From Chara braunii (lineage: Eukaryota; Streptophyta; Charophyceae; Charales; Characeae): a stretch of 27,943 nucleotides of DNA. How positions within the stretch are numbered: the stretch's first letter is position 1; each line of letters begins with the position of its first letter. A program made the position numbers and the translations under genes. Below are positions 20,910-27,943 of this stretch, piece by piece. The DNA lies in assembly GCA_003427395.1 (NCBI GenBank), contig BFEA01000020.1, forward strand, positions 4,670,105 through 4,698,047, read 5' to 3'. The notes below the pieces were generated by a model. That model was not told the origin of the DNA, did no database searches, and was given only the letters and a program-made list of their open reading frames with translations.

Positions 20910-21539
20910 CTACCGCCTAGTTGGAATAGGCCAGTAGAAACGGTACATGGAGGGGATCTCGCGGGGACGACGGGGAGGAAGCAGGGGTAGGAAGCGATTC
21001 ATCCCTTCCATCGTCATCGGGAGCTTGTCATATCGGATGATCCGGCGGAAGTGGGGGAAATGATCGCCGCTGCGGGGAAGGGAAGCGAGGTAGTTGCGAT
21101 AGAAGGAGGAGAGGGTACGGAAAAGCGCCGCTCGAAAGATCTCGAAGTGGCGGCAAGCGGGGATTGTCCCCGTGGCAACGCAGTAAACCTCTACCACGTT
21201 GCATCGCTCCCATGCAGCGCTGAACAGCAGGAGATGCCAGCAGAACGTGGGGGCAGCGGATTGAAGGGAGGCGTGGGGGTGGACGGTGGCGAGTAGACAG
21301 GTAGAATAGAAGTCGTGGAAGAGATGGGGAAGGAAGGGATGGATAGGGAAGGTGACGGGGGTACGGATCTGCTCGAGGGTGAGGAAATCAAGGGGTCGGC
21401 GGGACAGCGTCCGAGGACGAAGGCCTATCGGTCGCATCGGTACATGGGAGAACTGGGGGACGGGTGGGGCTGGAGGAGGAGGGGGATGGGCTCCGTCTCC
21501 GTCGCGCGGTACTTGAGGTGGCGGCTGCAGGGTCGCCAT
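20910..21539 (-). CDS. Hypothetical proline-rich protein downstream of the gypsy integrase
   Basis: An open frame with ATG at 21539 (the frame is open back to 21635), about 209 residues. After a proline-rich N-terminus (several runs of P) there is a longer segment rich in Phe, His, Leu and Arg that could fold, and a basic end. No family is recognised and no obvious membrane segment or signal peptide is seen. It lies on the same strand as the gypsy element, about 110 bases after the end of the preceding frame. It may be the C-terminal continuation of that protein separated by a frameshift, a separate element ORF, or chance reading of a biased sequence. Confidence 0.35.
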   Translation of the reverse strand: MATLQPPPQVPRDGDGAHPPPPPAPPVPQFSHVPMRPIGLRPRTLSRRPLDFLTLEQIRTPVTFPIHPFLPHLFHDFYSTCLLATVHPHASLQSAAPTFCWHLLLFSAAWERCNVVEVYCVATGTIPACRHFEIFRAALFRTLSSFYRNYLASLPRSGDHFPHFRRIIRYDKLPMTMEGMNRFLPLLPPRRPREIPSMYRFYWPIPTRR

Positions 21540-21648
21540 CTTCGGGCTTCGGGGGCTCTGGATCCCTGGTCGGATCGCTACTGATGCGCAGGCTAGCTTC
21601 GCTGGCGAACTCCAGCTGGTGCTTCCCTGTGGCAATTTCTTCGCGCTT

Positions 21649-22855
21649 TCACGCCGCTTCCGGATCTTCCGCCTCCGTTCCCGTACGCGTCGCTTCCTCC
21701 GGCAGGGCTTCCCACTCGGATCCAGTTTCTTCTTCCTCCTCTTCTCCTTCGCTCATCTCACCCTTGCGATGTTCACTATAGCTTCCCTCCTCCGATGTTT
21801 CCTCGTCGTCGTCGTCGATCACCACTTCCTCTGCCCTCGGATAGAAGGCGTGAGGGATGATATCGTACGGCTTCAGATACTCCTGCCGCGATGGCAGCGT
21901 ATCCTCGTCCCTGGGTTTCTCCAAGCACACGGTCCACTGAAGGTACGGATCCAATGATCGCTCGAAAATATACGGAGCAGGACTGTCGTCACTCTGCGAA
22001 TAGATGTCGGGCGAGAGATCGTCCGCCAATTGCACGATCGGTGCGATGACTCGGAGCTCCTGCGCAATCAGTTGTCGTCGACCCGGCCGTACCGATCCGA
22101 AGAGAAAGCCAAGAAGATCTCCTTCCACGTTAGTCCTCCAAGCCTGTATGATCAGCAGCTCCGGATTCTCAATCCACGCGGGATGCTCGCTAGTGCCCGT
22201 CCACGTCACCTGTACTCTGGTCAAACAGAAAGACGGCTCCTCAAAAGTTTCGCACCACAGCCGCCAGTGTCCAGGATTGATAAGAGGGACTAAAAGAGGC
22301 TCGAACGAGAAGGAAAGAGAAGGATGAAGATCAAACTGCCAGAAGGTGAGGAAGAGAGAGGAGCGAGAAGATTGGCGTGGTTCATTGGGGATGTGGGAAG
22401 GGGACAAGGGTTGGGATCGCAACTGGCCGCTCGCGTAGTGATCGACGAATATCGCCAAGATCCGGTGCAAAGATCGGGATGAGGTGTCGGGCGAGGACGT
22501 GCTGCCACACGTTGGACACTTGCTCCGTCCACTCGCGCAGCGAGGTCAAGATCTCAGTATGCCACAGCGGATTGACCGACCTGATGTCGCCGGTGAATGC
22601 CGCCACCGTGGTGACGTGGCTCGTTCTGGGACCCGCTCGCCGATGAACTGCGGTCACCTCCGCGAGTACTACAGCGTGAGGACTTCCTTCGATTCGAAAC
22701 GAGGCGGTGGCACAGATACCTTCGTCGCAGAAGAATCGCATCAAGCGTCGAAGATCCGCATTGAGCCGAGGGTGACAAACTTGTCGAATCTCTGAGATAT
22801 GGCCACGTGGCTGCAGCAGTTGAGCGTCAAGAACCCGCTCCGTGATAAAACTCAT
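21649..22855 (-). pseudogene. Third ORF of the gypsy element, function unknown, frameshifted
   Basis: Begins at ATG 22855-22853, which overlaps the integrase stop as ATGA. The first frame runs to 22382 (~157 residues) and an overlapping frame continues from 22470 to 21649 (~273 residues), so one frameshift is likely between about 22470 and 22330. The product has no zinc finger, protease or RT motif and no hydrophobic membrane segment, which argues against a typical envelope protein despite its env-like position. The last ~60 residues are strongly acidic, with runs of D and E. The ATGA overlap and shared strand support it as part of the element; the function is unknown. Confidence 0.5.
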
Positions 22856-24294
22856 GGCGAGGTCGGAGAGGAGGACGAAGGACAAGAGGGAGAAAGAGGA
22901 GAGAGAGTTAGATCGTTGTCGTTCTCCTCACTTTCCGAGGAAAAAGAGGGAGGAGGATCGGAAGGAGGAAGGAGACGGAGGTAGGAGGTATGCCGGACGA
23001 TGGGGACAGAGCTATGGCTGGCACTAGCCTCAGGCGCGATGCGCACCGTGTTGGCGCCGTTGGGTCCAAGTTCGACAACGCGAAAACAGCCAGAGAACTT
23101 GGGAGCGAGTTTCCGGTCGCGTGCACATTTACGCACCTGCACTAGGTCCCCTAATTTATATTGGTACTGGGGCCCAGCATTTCCATTCCGGGCCTCGTAG
23201 CTACGGACCTGTCTACCGTGGGCCAGTTCGGTCATCCTTTGCCTTTTTCGGGCTAGCTTCGGGATGGCCCGTTCCATTAATTCAGTATACCTTTTGGCCT
23301 TGGCCTTGAGAGCTGGACGCGTGTCTCTACCCCTTGCTTCGGCAATTTCTGAGTTACCCCGGTAATCGACACAAGGGAGACTATTAGTTCGAAGCTGAAA
23401 GGAGGTAAACCCTGTAGACTCGTGAGGGGTGGCCTGGTGGATCCCGACGATCTGATATACGATCTCGGGCCAAGGACGCGTGTCGTGTGCCGCTAAGTTC
23501 CTGCGAAGGGCGGTTTTAATCATACGGTTGGCATTCTCAGCCAACCCGTTCGACAGGGACATATGGGGTGCCGTATGTCGGAGCGTGACGCCCCTTCGTG
23601 CAAGCAGTTCTTCTACCTCACCTTTGAACTCCGACCCATTGTCGGTTAAAATTTCTTCCGTATCTAGATGGGTATAGAGGAATCGTTCGATGTATGTGGC
23701 TATTTCTGCGGCCTTTCGGGTCTTACAGGGATAGACTTCGATGTATTTGGAAAAATGGTCAATTAAAACTAACAGGATAGAATATTCACAGCGGTTTGGG
23801 CCAGGTGGCACGTCAATATCTGTCGTGTTCATACTGACTCGCTGGAAAGGACGCTCTACTTTCGTTGGTACGATCGTGTTTGGTCCCCGTATGGGGCCGT
23901 GATCGGCAGCACACAATAGACAGTTAGCGACAATGTATTTGACATCATCTCCTACAATTGCCTCTGTGACACGTATTGCGAAATGAGCGGCCTGTTCTTC
24001 GTGAGCGGATCGGATCCAATCGTATCTCTGGAAGGGATGGGGAACTGTCAACCACGATCCTGATCCGCCAGTTTTACGCTTTTCCAAATGACCATTGATC
24101 CATCGATAGTCCCGAGATCTCTCGATTGCCCTACGTCTGTCATGTTTGGTGAGGTGGCCCAACGATAATCCCGCTAATTTCGCTAATAAAATTTTATCCG
24201 TCCAAACCTCCGCTCGTCGGTATTTTTCGTCGAATTCAGGGTCGTCCGTACGGGCAGCCTCGAATCGAACCTCCGTGGGATGGGGCACCTCCAT
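22852..24294 (-). CDS. Gypsy integrase (480 codons), catalytic Asp replaced
   Basis: An uninterrupted frame. The N-terminal zinc-binding region has H98, H104, C125 and C128 (HHCC type). In the DDE core the first expected Asp is Asn: residue 156 in S-M-N-T-T-D (codon 23829-23827). The second Asp (D218 in L-T-D-N-G) and the Glu (E253 in N-G-L-A-E-N) are present, with 34 residues between them. A GPF/Y-like C-terminal module follows at about residues 380-420, then a Ser/Pro-rich tail. No chromodomain is recognised. The integrase inserts element cDNA into host chromatin; with the first Asp lost it would not be expected to catalyse. The true N-terminus is uncertain, as the upstream PHD-like frame overlaps its first residues. 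Confidence 0.85.
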   Translation of the reverse strand: MEVPHPTEVRFEAARTDDPEFDEKYRRAEVWTDKILLAKLAGLSLGHLTKHDRRRAIERSRDYRWINGHLEKRKTGGSGSWLTVPHPFQRYDWIRSAHEEQAAHFAIRVTEAIVGDDVKYIVANCLLCAADHGPIRGPNTIVPTKVERPFQRVSMNTTDIDVPPGPNRCEYSILLVLIDHFSKYIEVYPCKTRKAAEIATYIERFLYTHLDTEEILTDNGSEFKGEVEELLARRGVTLRHTAPHMSLSNGLAENANRMIKTALRRNLAAHDTRPWPEIVYQIVGIHQATPHESTGFTSFQLRTNSLPCVDYRGNSEIAEARGRDTRPALKAKAKRYTELMERAIPKLARKRQRMTELAHGRQVRSYEARNGNAGPQYQYKLGDLVQVRKCARDRKLAPKFSGCFRVVELGPNGANTVRIAPEASASHSSVPIVRHTSYLRLLPPSDPPPSFSSESEENDNDLTLSPLSPSCPSSSSPTSP

Positions 24295-24532
24295 TCCTTG
24301 CTACTCGTCCGATATCGAACGCAGGCCCCGTGCGCACGGTTGACACATGTGGCACATTCTACCCAATCGACAAACCCGGTCTCGAAGGGATGACAGTCGA
24401 CCCCATAAACCCGGCAATACACGTGCAAAAATAATAGAATTTATCGGGGAGGGTGGCGAAGAAAGCCGAGGAAGTGAGAGGGGCAGAATTAGTAGGAGAA
24501 GAAGGGGTTGCGGAGGCAGGCGGGGTAGACAT
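24285..24532 (-). pseudogene. PHD-finger-like segment between RNase H and integrase
   Basis: From ATG 24532 a Ser/Pro/Thr-rich leader of ~30 residues leads into C at 24427 and 24421. The neighbouring frame then carries C (24416), C (24395), W-V-E-C-x2-C (24365-24345), x4-H, x2-C, and nine residues later W-R-C (to 24285). W-x2-C-x2-C-x4-H-x2-C...W-x-C is the core of a Cys4-His-Cys3 PHD finger. The final Cys is not seen, and a frameshift separates the leader from the core, so the copy is decayed. PHD fingers read histone H3 tails; here one could target integration, as chromodomains do in other gypsy elements (inference). Another zinc-binding fold is possible. Confidence 0.45.
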
Positions 24533-24589
24533 GACGACAGAGGGGGAGAGATAGGACCGAACAATGGACAAAATTAGTCCGCGGGTCAC

Positions 24590-26431
24590 TTACTGCTTCG
24601 ACAGGATCTCCACTTGGCCGTACCGAGGTCCAACCTCCTGTTCAGGTTCGTTCCACGGAATCACCTCCTCATTCTTCGGAACTTTCTCAGGCCGATGCAA
24701 CCGTGTCAGTTCGTCTGCATTCCCGTGTCTCTCGTGCTTCCGATGACGAATGTCAAAGTCCATGCTCTGCAGCACCGTTGCCCATCGCCCGATCATGCCT
24801 GAGTAATCCTTCGACTTCTTCAGAGCCAACAGGGGCTCATGATCACTCACCAGGGTGAATTTTCGCCCGTACAGGTAAGCACGAAAGTGACTGATTCCCC
24901 TGAGAGCCGCATAACATTCTCCCGTTGGAGCAGCGTAGTTGCGCTTGCAGGCGGGCACTGATTTGGACGCATACTCCACCACGCTCTCAAGTCCGCTTGG
25001 TCCCACCTGGGCAAGGATCGTTGAAATCGCCTCTGGCTGCTAGTCAGTGATGAGAACAAAAGGATTTTCAGGATCCGGTATTATAAGGACCGGAGCCGAA
25101 ATGAGAGCGGCCTTGAGTGTGGAAAACGCTTGATCCTTGGGCAACAAATTTGTGAGGGGTCCCGCAATTGCCTCGAAGCCCTTGATAAATCTTCGGTAGT
25201 ACGAGGCCAGACCCAGAAAGGCGCGAACTTGCGTGATAGTCGTAGGCACCGGCGCATCCCTGACAGCTGCCACCTTCTGCGGCTCTGGTTGAAGTCCCTT
25301 GTCCGTCACCACGTGTCCCAGGAAGGAAATGGTGGTGAGAAAAAACTGACACTTTTCAAGCGCCACCTTGAAGCCCGCATCTCGTAACGAGTGTAGTGCC
25401 CATTTGATGTGCTGCACGTGTCCCTCGTAGGAACTCGAGTACACCAAGATGTCATCCATGTACACGATCACGCAGTAGTTGATGATGCTCTGTGCCAAAC
25501 GAGTCTTCCATACAAAATTCTGAAAAGCCATGTTCATGGCTCGCTGGAAGGTCGCGGGGGCGTTGCAGATACCCATCGGACATCGAATCCACTGTCACGT
25601 ACCCTCGAAAAGTACAAACGCTGTTTTCGGACGATCTTCTTCTCGAACAAGAAGATGATGAAACCCATGGCGGACATCAAACTTGCTGAAAAATCGAGCA
25701 CTCCCAATCGCATCCAACAATTCATCAATCCGGGGGAGAGGGTACACATCTTTAATCGTGATATCATTCAATTTTTGATAATCAATACAAATGCGAATCC
25801 CTCCGGCCTTTTTAGGCACGATCACTACAAGAAAAGACCATGGATCTATAGCGGGTTCGATCCATCCATTAGCTTCGAACTCCTTAATCCGCTGAAAAGC
25901 GGCCGCTCTTTCAGCTCGCGAGTATCGGTAGGGAGCGCAACTAATGGGCGGATGATCTCTCGTGAGAATGGCATGCTTAATCACATTAGTTAAGCCGATG
26001 TCGTTATCGTGTATGCTTAATACTTCTGCGTAACCATTTCACACACGGATTAATGAATTTCGAAGTTCCGCGGGGACGTGACCTGTCAGGGTGATTGTTG
26101 ATTCCCCGAAAGTCTTAAGGGGCATATCGACCCAGTCAACCGACCGTTCCCGCCGACCATCGACACTAGAGGAAACGGAACTACTGGTACGAACAGAGAA
26201 GATAGTTGCTATCATCTGGGACTCAGCGGGGCTGATCATCTCCGTTTCTTTAGTTTCAGCGTCCGTCTCTGAACCAACCGAGGTCGGTTCCACAATTAGC
26301 CTCGTTAGATCCGTCATCTCTTGCATCAGGTTAGGTACATCACTTACCGGTGTTTCCGCCTCTTGTTTAATCAAGGCGATGGTGGCTCTTGTCGTTAGTA
26401 ACGATCTGGGAGGAAAAACAGAAACATCCAA
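24590..26431 (-). pseudogene. Gypsy reverse transcriptase and RNase H, three internal stops
   Basis: A single frame from about 26431 to TAA 24592-24590, broken by TGA at 26041-26039, TGA at 25597-25595 and TAG at 25042-25040. RT landmarks in order: N-G-W-I-E-P, V-P-K-K-A-G-G, I-D-Y-Q-K-L-N, motif A F-S-K-F-D-V (about 25670), N-A-P-A-T-F-Q-R just after the second stop, and Y-M-D-D at 25462-25451. RNase H follows, with L-I-T-D (about 25045), E in T-G-E-C (24919-24917), S-D-H-E-P-L (about 24845) and H-G-N-A-D-E-L (about 24720). Both TGA codons stand where the family has Trp or a residue reachable from TGG. No aspartic protease DTG/DSG box is found upstream. Confidence 0.88.
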
Positions 26432-26570
26432 ATACTGTTCCGTTTGCTGATAACGCGTTCGTAAGAAAGAGCTCCCTCGTACAAGGTGCGAGGGGGTTCC
26501 AAATCATCAGCCAGGTCGGACACTTGTAATATGGGTTCTCCGAGGAGAACCGAAGGACTGACCTGGGTTG

Positions 26571-27294
26571 TCAGAGGCGTGAACGCGCTGTCTTCGGAGA
26601 GGAAGAAGAAGCAGGCGGGCTATCGGAAACGATCCCACCGGGAAGGTCATGGTCGGGGCGGGGGTAAAACCGTTCGACCGCCGGCAGCCATGATCGCCTT
26701 TTTGCCGTTACGTCCCGTATGGTATCTGTAATATCCTCATCTCCCTGGCTGATATATTTTTTTCTATCAGTCAGCTCCAGTTCTAATGCTTTAGTGATGA
26801 TAACCGATAACTGGTGTGTTTTCGGCGGAACCTTTTTTCTGCAGTTTCCCTTTCAATGTCGGACTTCGTAGGTGATCAATGAACAAATCTCGAGTGGATT
26901 TCTCGTCTCGCCCGGATTTGTCCAACGTGGTTTGAAATCGATCGACGAAATTGGGCAACAATTCCCCTGGTCCTTGTGGTCAATTTTTGAGTACGTACCA
27001 AGCGGCATCTTCACTAACCGTATCGAATCGAGCCAAGAAAACCTGTTTGAAATTATTTCAATCTACCCACGTATGTTTTCTAAACCAGTCATGCGACGTG
27101 TTGCGGAGTAGCAATGTCAGAACGCATGGAAGATCGGCGACGCTGTAATTTTGAGCTTCGACAGCTTCTAGCCAAGCCTCGGGATGGGTATAGTTAGGGA
27201 AGAAGGGGAAGGGGGCAGGGATACTAACGATCACCCTAGTACCGTCCACCATTGGTATTGCGGGTGCAGCCGCACCAGACTGAGACCTGGTCAC
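26571..27294 (-). pseudogene. Gypsy gag (capsid) remnant
   Basis: The open frame starts about 83 bases after the PBS; the first ATG in it is at 27252. The N-terminal part is Pro/Ala-rich. A retrotransposon-gag-type helical region follows (F-K-Q-V-F-x-A-R-F, later F-V-D-R-F), interrupted by TGA at 27060-27058 and 26982-26980, each probably a former TGG. TAA at 26793-26791 ends the frame; a neighbouring frame continues from about 26800 to TGA at 26573-26571 in a Lys/Glu-rich then Ser/Pro-rich tail. No CCHC knuckle was found. Gag would form the virus-like particle of the element. Confidence 0.65.
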
Positions 27295-27376
27295 TAGGCA
27301 ATCCCGACGAGCTAGTTGAGGGTCTCTCCTACCTCTCGCCAGTTCGACTTACTATCATCAGAACCGACACGTGTCG

Positions 27377-27388
27377 GCTCCGATACCA
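27377..27388 (-). promoter_or_regulatory. Primer-binding site, Met-tRNA type
   Basis: The minus strand reads TGGTATCGGAGC, close to the TGGTATCAGAGC that pairs with the 3' end of initiator Met-tRNA in plant LTR elements (one mismatch). It lies between the LTR-like repeat and gag, where minus-strand DNA synthesis would be primed. Confidence 0.7.
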
Positions 27389-27390
27389 AC

Positions 27391-27943
27391 CTCACGCCCT
27401 GTGCTGTCTTTCGTTCAGAGTGTGAGACGTATGGAAAGAGGCCCAGAAAAACAGCAAGATGGGGTGTGCCAAGGATTTTTGGAAATTGAGTGTGGGGACA
27501 CAGACAGAAGTAAAATCCCCCGTGTTGGTCCGATGAAGCAAGTCGATTGCTTTCGCACGTCGTGGAATGCGCGCGCGGGCACGGCGCGAAACATCCAAAT
27601 TCAATCCAAAAAGTATTGTCGGGCTTCCCACCGGGGTACAGCCCGTCGTTCAAGTTTAGAACGGAAAGGCTTTGGCACGCTTCGCGTGTCTCGTTTTCGT
27701 ATCAAATCTCGTCGTCGTTCGCTGGTCAATTCCGAGTCTGACGTGGATGGTCTCAGTCGCGTGGCTCTTTCTTTATGCTCGTCTTCACTCCGCACACGGT
27801 AGTGGAAACCCCTGGACTCGTAGCGCTCAAAACGCTAACATTCGGTGTATAGAGTGCGCGGCCAGTGGGGTTCTACTGCCGTCCACGGGATGACGATCAA
27901 CTCGTTGAATGGCAACAATATCGAGTAAGGTGGGAAGTGTGTA
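27391..27943 (-). repeat. 5' LTR of the gypsy element, truncated by the window edge
   Basis: Bounded on its inner side by the PBS and matching 17653-18144 from 27446 to the end. It is cut at 27943, the very position where the left copy meets the N, so its outer end (U3 start) is not in the window. Confidence 0.6.

Larger units (their letters stand above)
20910..27943 (-). mobile_element. Ty3/gypsy LTR retrotransposon, decayed, with extra ORFs
   Basis: Read on the minus strand from the right edge: partial LTR, Met-tRNA-type PBS (27388-27377), gag (27294-26571), RT-RNase H (26431-24590), a PHD-like segment (24532-24285), integrase (24294-22852) and two further coding stretches down to 20910. 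The RT-RNase H-integrase order defines Ty3/gypsy. The left boundary is unknown, since no polypurine tract or adjacent 3' LTR was found beside 20910. If the repeat at 17653 were its 3' LTR, the element would span about 10.3 kb including the microsatellites. Multiple stops, frameshifts and a lost integrase aspartate make it inactive. Confidence 0.8.

Noticed and set aside
20910-22470. Plus-strand ORFs opposite the gypsy 3' ORFs
   Set aside because: Shorter, Arg/Ser/Gly-rich antisense shadows without motifs; the minus frames follow the element's strand and the ATGA junction.
21649-22855. Envelope gene in the post-integrase position
   Set aside because: No signal peptide, membrane segment or glycoprotein-like cysteine pattern can be seen; kept only as an unassigned third ORF.

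Overview
The window is eukaryotic repeat-rich DNA with no intact, recognisable host gene. It contains a plant-type L1 LINE, a Ty3/gypsy LTR retrotransposon with a Met-tRNA-like primer-binding site, foldback (MITE-like) elements, traces of a Harbinger-like DNA transposon and long (CT)n/(GA)n microsatellites. This suggests a green-lineage genome; a streptophyte alga such as Chara is my guess from general resemblance only. The window looks like a whole small scaffold: it starts inside a (CT)n run, has one N at 18145, and ends at exactly the base string that precedes that N.

Layout. 1-86: (CT)n. 104-174 and 9620-9717: matching inverted terminal-repeat-like blocks. 220-654: an unrecognised ORF. 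660-3340: no gene seen. 3342-3708 and 4601-4953: two foldback elements of one family, each a ~350-370 bp near-palindrome with smaller palindromes inside. 4960-7300: an AT-rich stretch with six hairpins of fixed inner geometry and covarying outer stems (5210-5738), then five diverged ~122 bp repeats (about 6030-6610). 8649-9070 (minus): a possible Harbinger transposase remnant holding a 113 bp tandem duplication. About 9747-17322: a nearly full-length but dead L1 LINE, with ORF1 (gag-like, CCHC knuckle), ORF2 (APE endonuclease, RT, C-terminal CCHC) and a 3' UTR with a 55 bp repeat array. 17653-18240: a copy of the LTR-like repeat, containing the N. 18241-20900: microsatellites and no convincing gene. 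20910-27943 (minus): a decayed gypsy element reading right to left: partial LTR, PBS, gag, RT-RNase H, a PHD-finger-like segment, integrase, then extra ORFs downstream of the integrase.

Both retroelements use overlapping reading frames at ORF junctions: ATGGATAA between LINE ORF1 and ORF2, and ATGA between the gypsy integrase and the next ORF. Both are inactivated mainly by G:C to A:T-type changes, including TGG-to-TGA nonsense codons and loss of catalytic aspartates to asparagine. The points most worth follow-up are the six covarying hairpins, the nested-palindrome foldback family, the PHD-like module inside the gypsy pol region, and the extra ORFs coupled to the integrase.
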